The translations under genes were made by a program, and so were the position numbers. A stretch of 64,000 nt of DNA, taken from an uncultured Selenomonadaceae bacterium. Lineage in GTDB: Bacteria; Bacillota; Negativicutes; Selenomonadales; Selenomonadaceae. Shown piece by piece: positions 55,959-64,000 of the stretch. Positions within the stretch are counted from its first letter, which is position 1. Each line of letters opens with the position of its first letter. The notes below the pieces were generated by a model. It saw only the letters and a program-made list of their open reading frames with translations, did no database searches and was not told the origin of the DNA. The stretch is from positions 24,947-88,946 of the forward strand of contig CALELM010000101.1 in the NCBI GenBank assembly GCA_937902665.1, read 5' to 3'.

Positions 55959-58748
55959 TCAGATCATATTCGCCATATAGCAGAATTCATCCTCATTAAA
56001 ACAAAGTTTCAGGGAATTTTCAAATACGCTAGCCGCTTTTTTCAATGCATTGAGCTTTTGTGTATCAATCTTCTCCTTGTCCTCCTTGTAAACAAGCGGG
56101 CTTCTCGTCACCATGCGTTCTAATGCGCAACCGCAATGAACAATAAGACGAATTCGGATCGGATTGGAAAGAACCGTATGCAATTCCTTTTCCAATATTC
56201 TGTCAAACTGCATCAATACACTCATAATTTTGGAAGGATTCAAATAGGTCAAGAATTTTTGCAGGGATTCCTCGCATAACTGCTGCACTACAAGATTGTT
56301 CTTTTCCTCCGGCACAAACGCCAGCTCCTGCCCAAAGACCAGCTCCATCAATTTCTTTTCTCCATCGCCATTGATCAGCTTCTCTAGCGGAATGAACGGA
56401 ATATCCATCTTCGGCTGCTTCATCCCCACGGTTGCCAGTACCCGATAATCTTTTTGAAGCTCCTTGATCTTTTCCTCCATTTTAACGATACCGATTGGTA
56501 TCACCTCAACGCCGCGTCCTGCATGATGCAGCATTTCTTCCACCAATTCCTTTAGTTTGAGTGCCGCTCCCTGTCCAGTAGAACAGATTGTCACGATAGC
56601 CTCCTGCTTCCCAACCTTTTTCTCTGCCAAAGTGTCTACGCTCTCATAGCCCCTGAAATTCCGCAAGGATTCATAAATAACATCCAGACTCATTCCCGTC
56701 AAGTCTGTCTTTCTCATTGCCTCAAGAATCAATGGGGTAGAAACCATATCCAGAGTGCGGACACTGATATGGAGCTGTTCTTCCAGCATTGCACCCATAT
56801 TGCAGAGAGAACCCATATCCGCAAGAATCAATACGCCCTTTGTGCAGTCCTTCCCTTTTAGGATTGCCACCATCTTTTCCATAATTTCCTTTGGCTTTAC
56901 ATCCAAGGGCATATCTATCGGGATTAAATTCGTCTCGCTGACACTGAACAGCTTCTGCGCAACCTCCACCATGGACGATGCCGCGCATCTCCCATGCGTT
57001 GCCACTAAAATAATGGGACGTTCCTCTTCCAGCCCATCGTCCTCTGAGGATTCCAAGAGAAGTGCCACATACTCAATCTCTACCTGCGGTACTTTGACAT
57101 GATACTGATCCTCAATCATCTTCTTGATTTTCATGGCAGCTCTTATATAGACAGAATCTTGATGCACCGTTGTCCCAATTTCCGTGTAAGGTATCGTCTC
57201 CTTTGCCTTTACCCGCTTCAAAAATGCGGAAAGATGCAGACTGAATGCATACAGAAAGCGATCCATGTAGCTGCGGTTCAATTCCCTTTGCACAAAAAGT
57301 GCCACCTTTTCTGAAAAATCCACAAGGGAAACATCCACAATCTTCAAAAGCCGTTCACGCGTAGACATCGTAACGGATTCCTTCTTATTGTATATGGACT
57401 TAATGTAAATATTGACATCGGAGGCTACAATCTGCTTGATCAGCTCATCCCGAATTCCCTCACCCTTCAAAAGCCCTACCTTGTCTTCCACAATACGATA
57501 AAGGTCAAATGCCTTGCGGTCCGCATCCGATTCCTCCATGCGCCTTTTCTCGCCCGTCGGTGTCACGACCAAAGGCTCTGCCACATACTTGGCAAGCTCC
57601 GTCAGAGCAGGACGGTTCGCCGAAAGAACAATCAACCCCTCCTTCACGCTGGCAGGCAGCATCTTGAACTCGACCTCCATGCAATCCGGATTGTCAATCC
57701 CGTTCAAAAAAGCCTGTGCGCAGAGAAGCTTGATATTAGACTTCAGCTGTCCGACATTTCCATTCCCAATGCTCCCAAGCAATGCCTTGATTGCTTCAAC
57801 GCTGATACGAAGCGGTTTTTTGACTCGCTGTGCCTCATCTTCAAAAAGCAGCTTGATAATCTCCAGCTTTTCCTCCAAGGTACGGTCAGAAAGAGGCTTG
57901 ATGGAAATAATATTAGGAATACGGCGAACAAAGGTCTTGGTGAGTGCAGAATTCGGGTCCTCCGTCGTTGCCCCAATAATCAGTACCTTTGCCTGACGGC
58001 TTCTTGCTGTCTCACCCAAGCGGTTAAACGTCCCCGTATCCATAAAGTAGAAAATCATTTCCTGCCCTTCCGGAGGAAGCCTGTGAATCTCGTCCAAAAA
58101 CAGGACTCCTCCGTCTGCCTCCTCGACAAGACCAGCCTTTGCCGCATCGGCTCCAGTAAAAGCCCCCTTGATATGCCCAAAAACATGAGAAATCAAGAGC
58201 TGCGGGTTATTGTAGTAATCTGCGCAGTTAAAAGTAATAAACGGCGAATCCTCGGAAAAGCGATGCATCGCCTTCCCATATTCAAACATCATGTGCGCAA
58301 AAAGCGTCTTGCCAACCCCCGTCTGCCCAACAATTAGGGTATGCAGCCCGTCTGGCGGATAAAGAATTGCTGCCTTCGCCTGCTCCACCTGACGTTTCAG
58401 ACTGTTTTCCGCACCAATCAACCGCTCAAAAGGATTCCGTTCGGCAACCGTATTTTCCCGCACACATTCCTCAATGCAGTTGAACTGGCATGGCCCTTCC
58501 CCCAAGTCCGTTTCCAATAGATTTTCCAAGGCTTCCTTGTCAATATAACGCACGGGACGGCCCATGATCTTCACGATACGATCCTGCCTGTGAAGCACAT
58601 TCAGCTCCATGGACACATTGTTCCGAAGAACATCCAACGCCTCCGCAATCTGCCTTGCATCAACCCCGACATGCCCCTTCAGCTGTTCCCTTGCATATTT
58701 CCTGGATTCCTGTTGAATGTATTCATAAATCCGATCAATTCTTTTCAT
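55959..58748 (-). CDS. levR: LevR/ManR-type sigma-54 activator with PRD and PTS-EIIA domains
   Basis: This protein of about 929 aa has an N-terminal winged-helix region (residues 1-75), and an AAA+ domain with Walker A LIVGQTGVGKTLFAH (141-148), the sigma-54 contact GHIKGAFTGADAAKAG (GAFTGA 195-200) and Walker B GGVLFLDEIHRLP. A PRD domain follows (about 470-560), then an EIIA-Man-like domain with PIILVATHGRCAASS, and a C-terminal PRD (IVHCGCALERMVTRS). Such regulators activate mannose-family PTS operons from sigma-54 promoters and are tuned by phosphorylation through HPr and IIB. It lies next to a PTS operon with a perfect sigma-54 promoter. ATG 58748 has GGAGGA upstream; the longer frame to 58820 overlaps the copA end. 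Confidence 0.93.
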   Translation of the reverse strand: MKRIDRIYEYIQQESRKYAREQLKGHVGVDARQIAEALDVLRNNVSMELNVLHRQDRIVKIMGRPVRYIDKEALENLLETDLGEGPCQFNCIEECVRENTVAERNPFERLIGAENSLKRQVEQAKAAILYPPDGLHTLIVGQTGVGKTLFAHMMFEYGKAMHRFSEDSPFITFNCADYYNNPQLLISHVFGHIKGAFTGADAAKAGLVEEADGGVLFLDEIHRLPPEGQEMIFYFMDTGTFNRLGETARSRQAKVLIIGATTEDPNSALTKTFVRRIPNIISIKPLSDRTLEEKLEIIKLLFEDEAQRVKKPLRISVEAIKALLGSIGNGNVGQLKSNIKLLCAQAFLNGIDNPDCMEVEFKMLPASVKEGLIVLSANRPALTELAKYVAEPLVVTPTGEKRRMEESDADRKAFDLYRIVEDKVGLLKGEGIRDELIKQIVASDVNIYIKSIYNKKESVTMSTRERLLKIVDVSLVDFSEKVALFVQRELNRSYMDRFLYAFSLHLSAFLKRVKAKETIPYTEIGTTVHQDSVYIRAAMKIKKMIEDQYHVKVPQVEIEYVALLLESSEDDGLEEERPIILVATHGRCAASSMVEVAQKLFSVSETNLIPIDMPLDVKPKEIMEKMVAILKGKDCTKGVLILADMGSLCNMGAMLEEQLHISVRTLDMVSTPLILEAMRKTDLTGMSLDVIYESLRNFRGYESVDTLAEKKVGKQEAIVTICSTGQGAALKLKELVEEMLHHAGRGVEVIPIGIVKMEEKIKELQKDYRVLATVGMKQPKMDIPFIPLEKLINGDGEKKLMELVFGQELAFVPEEKNNLVVQQLCEESLQKFLTYLNPSKIMSVLMQFDRILEKELHTVLSNPIRIRLIVHCGCALERMVTRSPLVYKEDKEKIDTQKLNALKKAASVFENSLKLCFNEDEFCYMANMI

Positions 58749-58816
58749 ACTTCCTCCCCCAATGAAGCACGACCCCATAGCCGTCCTCAAGACCTTCCAA
58801 AAAATATGGAAAGTAC

Positions 58817-59020
58817 TCAATCTGCCAACTCATAACCAGCTGCTTCAATAACTTCCCGAAGCTTCTCTGCCGAAATCTCCTGACGCATCTCCACGAGGGC
58901 AGTCTTGCTTTCCAAACTGACCTCAACGGAGATCACATCCTCCAAACCAGCCAAAGCCTCCGTCACATGCCTTTGACAATGCTTGCACATCATTCCCTCG
59001 ATCTTCAATTCCTTTTTCAT
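58817..59020 (-). other. Possible internal start giving a free CopZ-like copper chaperone
   Basis: Within copA, an in-frame ATG at 59020 begins KKELKIEGMMCKHC and would give a 67-aa protein, the usual size of a free CopZ. GAAAGTGAGGGA lies just upstream and could serve as a ribosome site. Whether it is used is not known. Confidence 0.35.
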
Positions 59021-61354
59021 TGACTGTCCCTCACTTTCCTTCATAACGGTCTGTTCCTCAACAGCATCATTTTCACAAGGTTCCATCAGCTCTGCCGATT
59101 CCATTCGGTACGAACGAAGCCGCAGGGCATTTGTCACAACACAAAAACTTGACAAACTCATTGCAGCCGCCCCCAGCATCGGTGAAAGTCGGATTCCCAG
59201 CCAAGGATACAGGCAGCCTGCCGCAACAGGAATCGCAATGCTATTGTAGAAAAATGCCCAAAACAAATTTTGCTTCATATTGCGGACGACCGCTTTGGAG
59301 AGCCGTAAAGCCTGCACGATTCCCCTCAAATCTCCGCTCAGCAGTACCGCATCTGCACTTTCCACGGCAATATCATGCCCCTTGCCAACTGCCATGCCAA
59401 AGTCCGCCCGCATCAATGCAGGTGCATCGTTCACGCCATCTCCTGCCATCGCAACTCGATGCCCTTCCGCTTGAAGCTGTGCCACTACGCCCTCTTTTTC
59501 CTCTGGTCGGACGCCCGCCCGCACCTGCGAAATACCAAGTCTTTTGGCAACCGCTCCTGCCGTTTGCTCTTGGTCACCCGTCAGCATGAGTACGGATATC
59601 CCATCCTCCAAAAGCTGCCTGACCGTTTCCCTGCTTTCCTTCCTTTCCATATCTGCCACGGCAAGGATCCCTGCCAGTTCATGCCCTACGGCAAAAAGAA
59701 GCGGCGTTTTCCCTTCCTCGGAAAGGCTGTCTATCCTATCCTTCCACCTGCCAAGTTCTATATCCTGCTCCCATAAAAACCGCTCACTTCCTGCCAAACA
59801 ACGCTTCCCACGGATCATTGCCGAAACGCCTTGCCCAAAAAACGCCTGAAACTCAACCGCCCTCTCAGGCACAATTTCTCTCTCCCCTGCATATTTCAGC
59901 ACGGCATGGGCAAGCGGGTGCTCGCTTCCTGCCTCCAATCCTGCCGCCAAGGAAAGCAATGCTTGTTCGCTTCTGTCGACTGGAATCACGTCGGTAACCC
60001 TCGGATCTCCCTCCGTCAGCGTTCCCGTCTTATCAAAAATCACCATATCTGCATCATGTGCTGTCTCCAACGCCTCCGCAGACTTTATAAGTATCCCATG
60101 TTCTGCCCCCTTGCCGATCCCCACCATGATAGCAGCAGGCACGGCAAGACCGAGCGCACAGGGGCAGGAAACGACCAAAACCGAAATCGCAATGGAAAGT
60201 GCAAATTCCACACCTGCTCCCAAGAAAAGCCAAGCCCCTCCTGAAAAAACAGCAATCGCAATCACCACTGGCACAAAGACACCTGCCACCCGATCCGCCA
60301 AGCGAGCCATCGGTGCTTTGCTTGCACCTGCTTCCTCTACCAACTGAATCATACAGGAAAGAAAGCTATCCTTCCCCACACGCTCCGCCCGAAACCGAAT
60401 CATACCTGCTTGATTGACAGCAGACGAAGTAACCAGATCCCCCTCACGCTTCATAACAGGCATACTTTCCCCCGTAATACTGGATTCGTCCATACTCGTT
60501 TGCCCAAACGTCACAATGCCGTCCGCCGGCACACATTCCCCAGGACGCACAAGCACCTCATCTCCTTGGACAAGCTGCTCCAAAGGAATCCTATGTTCTG
60601 CACCGTCTCGAAAGACAGAAACCTCCTGCGGCACCATTTCCATCAGCTTCCGAAGTGCCGCCCCCGTCTGTCCTTTTGCTCTTGCTTCCAAGTATTTTCC
60701 AACCGAAACCAACACAACGATCATGCCTGCAGAATCAAAGTATAAATTCTTCCAATAGGTCTCTACCAAGCTCCAGTCCGCATGTCCCATACCCCAGCCA
60801 ATCCGAAAAACAGCAAAGATCCCGAACACTGCTGCTGCCATCGAACCCATGCCCACCAAGGAATCCATATTCGGTGTACCGTGCAAAAGCCTTCCAAACC
60901 CATGAATATAATATCCACGGTTTAAATACATAATAGGAAGCAGAAGCAAAAACTGTGCAAAAGCAAAAAGCAATGCGTTTTCCCTTCCCACAAAAAAATT
61001 TGGCATAGGAAGAAAAACCATGCTCCCCATAGAAAGATAGAGCAGGGGAACTAAAAAGCACAACGAGGCTGCCAGCCGATTCCTCTGCACGTCCAATGTG
61101 TCCTCTGAGGAATTTCCCACACTCTCCTCTCTGTGAGAAGCATCGCCCTCAAAAGCTCCGTACCCAGCCTTCTTCACGGCCTGCACAATAGCAAGAGACG
61201 ACACCTTGCTTTCATCAAAAGAAACCTGCATACTTCCTGCCAGCAAGTTCACGCTTGCTTCCTCGACCCCCTGCAAGCTTCTCGCCGCCTTTTCCACGCA
61301 TGCCGAACATGCGGCGCAGGTCATCCCCGTCACGTGAAATCTTTTCTTCATCAC
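58817..61354 (-). CDS. copA: Copper-transporting P1B-type ATPase with C-terminal CopZ-like domain
   Basis: The 845-aa protein has an N-terminal HMA domain with VTGMTCAACSACVEKA (Cys13, Cys16), membrane helices from about 95, the actuator TGES, the metal-site VVSCPCALGLA (CPC 397-399), the phosphorylation loop IFDKTGTLTEGD (Asp441) and VAMAGDGVNDAPAL. After the last helices a linker leads to a second HMA domain at the C-terminus (residues 779-845) with KIEGMMCKHCQRHVTEAL. A metal-binding domain after the pump core is unusual and looks like a fused CopZ chaperone. It exports copper(I). A TATAAT lies upstream on the minus strand at 61394-61389. Confidence 0.94.
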   Translation of the reverse strand: MMKKRFHVTGMTCAACSACVEKAARSLQGVEEASVNLLAGSMQVSFDESKVSSLAIVQAVKKAGYGAFEGDASHREESVGNSSEDTLDVQRNRLAASLCFLVPLLYLSMGSMVFLPMPNFFVGRENALLFAFAQFLLLLPIMYLNRGYYIHGFGRLLHGTPNMDSLVGMGSMAAAVFGIFAVFRIGWGMGHADWSLVETYWKNLYFDSAGMIVVLVSVGKYLEARAKGQTGAALRKLMEMVPQEVSVFRDGAEHRIPLEQLVQGDEVLVRPGECVPADGIVTFGQTSMDESSITGESMPVMKREGDLVTSSAVNQAGMIRFRAERVGKDSFLSCMIQLVEEAGASKAPMARLADRVAGVFVPVVIAIAVFSGGAWLFLGAGVEFALSIAISVLVVSCPCALGLAVPAAIMVGIGKGAEHGILIKSAEALETAHDADMVIFDKTGTLTEGDPRVTDVIPVDRSEQALLSLAAGLEAGSEHPLAHAVLKYAGEREIVPERAVEFQAFFGQGVSAMIRGKRCLAGSERFLWEQDIELGRWKDRIDSLSEEGKTPLLFAVGHELAGILAVADMERKESRETVRQLLEDGISVLMLTGDQEQTAGAVAKRLGISQVRAGVRPEEKEGVVAQLQAEGHRVAMAGDGVNDAPALMRADFGMAVGKGHDIAVESADAVLLSGDLRGIVQALRLSKAVVRNMKQNLFWAFFYNSIAIPVAAGCLYPWLGIRLSPMLGAAAMSLSSFCVVTNALRLRSYRMESAELMEPCENDAVEEQTVMKESEGQSMKKELKIEGMMCKHCQRHVTEALAGLEDVISVEVSLESKTALVEMRQEISAEKLREVIEAAGYELAD

Positions 61355-61475
61355 TTCTTTCCTCCAAAAGCCTAAAGCTCATCTTCTTATTATACCCCAG
61401 TTTCAAAAGAAAATGCATGGATTTTTCTTTTCATGAAAGATTTTCAAAAACCTTTCGCAATGATATCTTTTCCTA

Positions 61476-61504
61476 TTGCCATTGCATGATTTCTATGTTA
61501 TTCT
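61476..61504 (+). promoter_or_regulatory. Promoter of the NlpC/P60 gene
   Basis: TTGCCA and TATTCT are 17 bp apart, about 40 bases before the start codon. Confidence 0.5.
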
Positions 61505-61543
61505 CTACTTGTTGTTTGGCATTCGTGAAAGGAGAGTGTTCCG

Positions 61544-62218
61544 TTGCAAAAGTTTTTTTATTTGCTCCTGATGGCTGTGGTCTTTCTTTCCATACCATCT
61601 CCTGTCGATGCAGCCGCCTTCCGCATGGGAGACTACGGCGAAGAAGTCCAGAAGGTCCAGCGTGCTCTTGCCTCTGCCGGCTATGATATTTCCGTGGATG
61701 GAGATTTTGGCCCGGCAACGGAAGATGCCGTAAAACGGTACCAAAAGGACAATGGATTAGAGGTTGACGGCCTAGTTGGTCCTGCTGTCTATACATCCCT
61801 CTTTGGAACCAACTTCCCGGAAATCAGCCGTGGTACATCAAGCTATGTTGCTGACTCCCGCCGAATCCTCACCACTGCCATGCACTACATGGGAGTTCCT
61901 TACGTTTATGGAGGCGCCTCTCCGAGTGGCTTTGACTGCTCCGGCTTTGTCCAGTATGTCTTTGCCCAGTCCGGCATCTCTCTTCCGCGTACTGCTGATG
62001 TACAGTATTATGCAGGAATTCCTGTCAGCAAAAGTGATTTGCAGCCCGGCGACCTCGTATTTTTTGCCGGCGATTACACGAATATTTCCCATGTCGGCAT
62101 CTATGTAGGAAACGGAGATTTTGTTCACGCTTCTACAGAATACGGCATTGCAATTGACAGCCTCTATCGGGATTACCGCGTGGATCATTATGCTGGTGCC
62201 TGCAGGATTTTACGATAA
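61544..62218 (+). CDS. Secreted NlpC/P60 peptidoglycan endopeptidase with PG_binding_1 domain
   Basis: The 224-aa protein has a signal peptide (residues 1-24, cleavage near VDAAA), then a PG_binding_1 domain (YGEEVQKVQRALASAGY, VDGDFGPATEDAVKRYQ, GLVGPAVY). An NlpC/P60 domain (about 103-224) has the catalytic Cys in SGFDCSGFVQYVF and His in ISHVGIYVG, with a third polar residue near FVHAST. It cleaves peptide stems of peptidoglycan in the periplasm or at the cell surface. The start is TTG with AGGAG nine bases upstream; no better codon is near. Confidence 0.93.
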   Translation: MQKFFYLLLMAVVFLSIPSPVDAAAFRMGDYGEEVQKVQRALASAGYDISVDGDFGPATEDAVKRYQKDNGLEVDGLVGPAVYTSLFGTNFPEISRGTSSYVADSRRILTTAMHYMGVPYVYGGASPSGFDCSGFVQYVFAQSGISLPRTADVQYYAGIPVSKSDLQPGDLVFFAGDYTNISHVGIYVGNGDFVHASTEYGIAIDSLYRDYRVDHYAGACRILR

Positions 62219-62268
62219 CCCCGTAAAAAAGGAAACTCTTGACCGAAAGGAAAGCGAGGAAATAACTT

Positions 62269-62451
62269 ATGACAGAATTTGAATTTCGCAGAAAAGCAGC
62301 ACAACTGGGAATGTCCCAAAATGCTATAGAGTGCCAGGTTCGCCTGCAAGAAAAACTGCGGTCAGCAGGACTGCCTTCCGTTTCCTACGAATCTGTGCTG
62401 GAAGCGAGCAAGGCACAATCCTGCATCGAAGTTTTTGAAAAAGCATTGTAA
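62269..62451 (+). CDS. Small conserved-looking protein of unknown function
   Basis: The 60-aa protein is mostly helical and charged, begins MTEFEFRRKAAQLGMSQ and has two Cys. The ATG is preceded by GAGG at nine bases. It lies 50 bases after the NlpC/P60 gene on the same strand with no terminator between, so it is probably co-transcribed. No family recognised. Confidence 0.6.
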   Translation: MTEFEFRRKAAQLGMSQNAIECQVRLQEKLRSAGLPSVSYESVLEASKAQSCIEVFEKAL

Positions 62452-62481
62452 AATCTTATCATTTAGTGAAACTTTTCAATG

Positions 62482-62532
62482 AAAACGGCCACACGGGAGA
62501 TAAAACTGCTCCAGCGTGACCGTTATTTTTTT
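62482..62532. terminator. Terminator between convergent genes
   Basis: AACGGCCACACGGGAG and CTCCAGCGTGACCGTT pair with a few mismatches and are followed by a run of T. It ends the NlpC transcript and perhaps the Rpn transcript from the other side. Confidence 0.75.
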
Positions 62533-62555
62533 CTGCATATTTTTGCTTTAGTCTT

Positions 62556-63470
62556 TCATTTTTGCTGCAATTCTGCAAATAACAGCTTCCTGTAATCAGG
62601 ATCAGTGGCAACTCGTTTCAAGTCATCATATCGGTTTTCGGTCAACAAGGAAGATATCAAGACGCTCATCATATCAATACCTTGCTCCAGCCCTTGCTCC
62701 AGCCCTTGCTCCAGCCCTTGCTCCAGCCCTTGCTCCAGCCCCAGTGCAAGTCCTTCCTGCCTTGCGCCATTCATGGAGCTATTATAGTCAAGAATAGCCT
62801 TTCGACGTTGTTCGTATTTCCTGCGTTCGTAGTCGCTTTGCGTGAAAACATTTTCTGCCTCAAAAGCAGAGGCAATGGCTGTGTCAGTCATGGCAAGCTC
62901 CTTCCTTTCCTCATCTGTCAATTTGCTTGAAAAATAAGCCATCCAACGTTCCAACCGTTTCAATTCTTTTATAGACGATGGCTGGAATTTTGGAATTTCC
63001 AAAAAATGAATTTCAAGATCATCCGTCAAGCGATGGTTATTTTCAAGGTTATAAATGCCGTAAACACTATGCGGATCTTCACTGGGAAGCATTTTGAAAT
63101 TCAAGAGATTAATCGTAATGCTGCGGTTCAATGTCTTGTAGTCATCACCAGATTCCATTCCCTGCTTGTACATGCAGGACCAATAGTAAAGTGTACGTTT
63201 TTCCATATTGTGGTAATTGATTACCTGAACCTCAATATTGATTTGGCTTCCATTACTTGCTTTTCCATAAATATCCAGCTTTGCCAGTTTTCCGTTTTCT
63301 TCATCAGGATCAAAATCCTTATCGAGAAAAACGATATCCGTAAGCTCATCGTTTCCTTCCAAGCCAAGTACAGCATTCAAAAAACTAAGAGTAATATTTT
63401 TTCGTTCCTCCTTGCCAAAAATATATTTGAAAAGATAATCATTCATGGGAGTAAAATGCTTTCGATTCAC
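62556..63470 (-). CDS. Rpn-family PD-(D/E)XK nuclease/putative transposase with LEQG repeats
   Basis: This protein of about 304 aa begins FTPMNDYLFKYIFGKEERKN and contains VFLDKDFDPDEENGKLAKLDIYGKASNGSQINIEVQV (D...ExQ-type PD-(D/E)XK core) and YYWSCMYKQGMESG, standard for the Rpn/'transposase_31' group. Rpn proteins promote RecA-independent recombination in E. coli. Near the C-terminus LEQG is repeated five times, from a 12-bp minisatellite. GTG 63470 is chosen: it has GAGG seven bases upstream and overlaps the stop of a tiny upstream frame as GTGA. A TTG at 63503 is also in frame. It appears intact, unlike the copy at 6938. Confidence 0.8.
   Translation of the reverse strand: MNRKHFTPMNDYLFKYIFGKEERKNITLSFLNAVLGLEGNDELTDIVFLDKDFDPDEENGKLAKLDIYGKASNGSQINIEVQVINYHNMEKRTLYYWSCMYKQGMESGDDYKTLNRSITINLLNFKMLPSEDPHSVYGIYNLENNHRLTDDLEIHFLEIPKFQPSSIKELKRLERWMAYFSSKLTDEERKELAMTDTAIASAFEAENVFTQSDYERRKYEQRRKAILDYNSSMNGARQEGLALGLEQGLEQGLEQGLEQGLEQGIDMMSVLISSLLTENRYDDLKRVATDPDYRKLLFAELQQK
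62681..62740. repeat. 12-bp minisatellite, five copies, inside the Rpn-type gene
   Basis: CTTGCTCCAGCC is repeated five times without change and encodes five LEQG units. The period is a multiple of three, so changes in copy number keep the frame. Confidence 0.95.
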
Positions 63471-63565
63471 AACAATACCTCTTTCTTTTTGTTCTGACAG
63501 CAATTATTTTTATGGCATTTCGATAAATTCTCTTGCAACTCCCCTGCTCGCTCTTTTTCCGTCAT
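63467..63565 (-). CDS. Possible 32-aa leader peptide coupled to the Rpn-type gene
   Basis: ATG 63565 follows GAGG at four bases and encodes a charged peptide beginning MTEKERAGELQENLSK with three Cys, including NNCCQN. Its stop overlaps the GTG of the Rpn gene (GTGA). It could be a real small protein or only a coupling device. A TGATAAAAT extended -10-like sequence lies upstream at 63676-63671. The rest of 63566-63790 shows nothing else I can support. Confidence 0.35.
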   Translation of the reverse strand: MTEKERAGELQENLSKCHKNNCCQNKKKEVLL

Positions 63566-63792
63566 ATTTCCTCATAAAACGCAGGAGAATTACCTGTATT
63601 TTTCGCAAAAACTCTAGCAGAAAATCGTCTCGCCTCTCTATGAACAGCAAGGAGCCCATCTCTCCCTTAAATTTTATCACAAACAGGGGCATATTGCCAT
63701 TTATTGAGCTAGGTCCTAAATAATGAGCATAAAACAATATGGCAGAAAAGCACGGCACAGCACAAAACAGTAAAAACTTATTGTTTAGATAC

Positions 63793-63830
63793 AAAAAGCC
63801 CCGAAGTCCTGTTCTGAACTTCGAGGCACA
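63793..63830 (-). terminator. Terminator after tRNA-Arg
   Basis: On the minus strand GCCTCGAAGT and ACTTCGGGGC pair around TCAGAACAGG and are followed by five T, 12 bases after the tRNA 3' end. Confidence 0.88.
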
Positions 63831-63838
63831 TTTTTCAA

Positions 63839-63915
63839 TGGTGCGATTGGCGCGATTCGAACGCGCGACCCCCTGCTTAGGAGGCAGATGCTCTATCCAG
63901 CTGAGCTACAACCGC
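63839..63915 (-). tRNA. tRNA-Arg (anticodon CCU)
   Basis: A complete 77-nt cloverleaf on the minus strand: acceptor arm GCGGTTG/CAATCGC, D arm with AGCTCAGCTGGATAGAGC, anticodon stem TCTGC/GCAGG with loop CTCCTAA (anticodon CCT, reading AGG), T arm with GTTCGAATC, and an encoded CCA end. It stands alone, followed by a terminator. The TATAAT of the adjacent MITE end is positioned as its promoter. Confidence 0.95.
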
Positions 63916-63930
63916 AAATCATACTATCTT

Positions 63931-63960
63931 ATTATAACGCCATTGTTCAAGAAAATGCAA
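63931..63960 (-). promoter_or_regulatory. Outward promoter-like sequence in MITE copy E, facing tRNA-Arg
   Basis: On the minus strand TTGCAT (63960-63955) and TATAAT (63936-63931) are 18 bp apart. Predicted initiation is about 8 bases before the tRNA 5' end, the normal distance for a tRNA promoter. Confidence 0.5.
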
Positions 63961-64000
63961 TAAGCATTTTCCCTCCAATTCGCGTTTCAACGAAGCGGGA
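63932..64000. mobile_element. MITE-like element copy E (cut by window end)
   Basis: It begins TTATAACGCCATTGTTC and matches the left end of copies A and C (AAAATGC...GCATTTT hairpin, CCCTCCAATTCGCG, TTTCAACGAAGCGGGA) up to the end of the window. Confidence 0.75.

Noticed and set aside
62681..62740. Short tandem repeats considered as CRISPR or an origin iteron
   Set aside because: The repeats are in frame, contiguous and encode LEQG within an intact gene.
63510..63794. 94-codon minus-strand frame between the tRNA and the Rpn-type gene
   Set aside because: No ribosome site at its start, no recognisable motif, and it covers the likely Rpn promoter region and the short coupled frame.
63739..63963. 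Plus-strand open frame encoding MVRLARFERATPCLGG
   Set aside because: It is the antisense reading of the tRNA-Arg gene and is a well-known false prediction.

Overview
The window reads as chromosomal DNA of an anaerobic, fermentative Firmicute of the Negativicutes (Selenomonas/Mitsuokella-like). This placement is an inference from gene content: a SCIFF peptide with its radical SAM maturase, a GGGtGRT protein paired with a NifU-like scaffold, a complete F-type ATP synthase operon, glycolytic genes, a mannose-type PTS under a LevR-like sigma-54 activator, and many hybrid kinases and c-di-GMP enzymes. Almost all genes lie on the minus strand. No rRNA operon, CRISPR array, prophage or complete insertion sequence was seen.

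Layout. 1-6649: the end of a surface-polymer locus with CDP-glycerol-type chemistry (partial Rossmann-fold gene, glycerophosphotransferase, glycerophosphodiesterase, a TagD-oxidoreductase fusion, and a large transferase with a C-terminal propeller-like region). 6650-8577: a scarred accessory region with a broken Rpn-type PD-(D/E)XK gene, a 70-bp duplicated gene start, and three copies of a roughly 150-bp MITE-like element. 8638-9581: a small membrane protein and a DJ-1/PfpI protein. 9666-16423: atpIBEFHAGDC. 16666-25964: pyruvate kinase, a ROK protein, GGGtGRT and NifU-like genes, and the glycolytic run gapA-pgk-tpiA-gpmI. 26237-28756: scfA/scfB and a PHP phosphoesterase.

28946-36450: a diguanylate cyclase facing a four-gene minus-strand signalling operon (hybrid kinase, Hpt protein, second hybrid kinase, FIST protein). 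36684-43384: DUF951 protein, nitrilase-family amidase, a small double-glycine-leader peptide gene, ychF, glyA, rpiB, a radical SAM protein and an uncharacterised methyltransferase-like protein. 43701-47799: lysA, a membrane diguanylate cyclase and pfkA. 48032-52709: a second signalling operon (FIST, hybrid kinase, HD-GYP response regulator). 52962-58748: PTS IIA-IIB-IIC-IID behind a sigma-54 promoter, and its LevR-type activator. 58817-63915: CopA with an appended CopZ-like domain, an NlpC/P60 hydrolase, a second Rpn-type gene with a 12-bp minisatellite, and tRNA-Arg(CCU).

Themes. The two FIST/hybrid-kinase operons, two GGDEF proteins and one HD-GYP protein make a dense phosphorelay and c-di-GMP neighbourhood. 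The MITE-like family recurs at least five times. In three copies the left end carries an outward TTGCAT-18-TATAAT promoter-like sequence placed just upstream of lysA, tRNA-Arg and the Rpn region, which suggests a mobile promoter. The ATP synthase c subunit has a second carboxylate (Asp29 with Glu62/Ser63), reminiscent of two-carboxylate sodium rotors.
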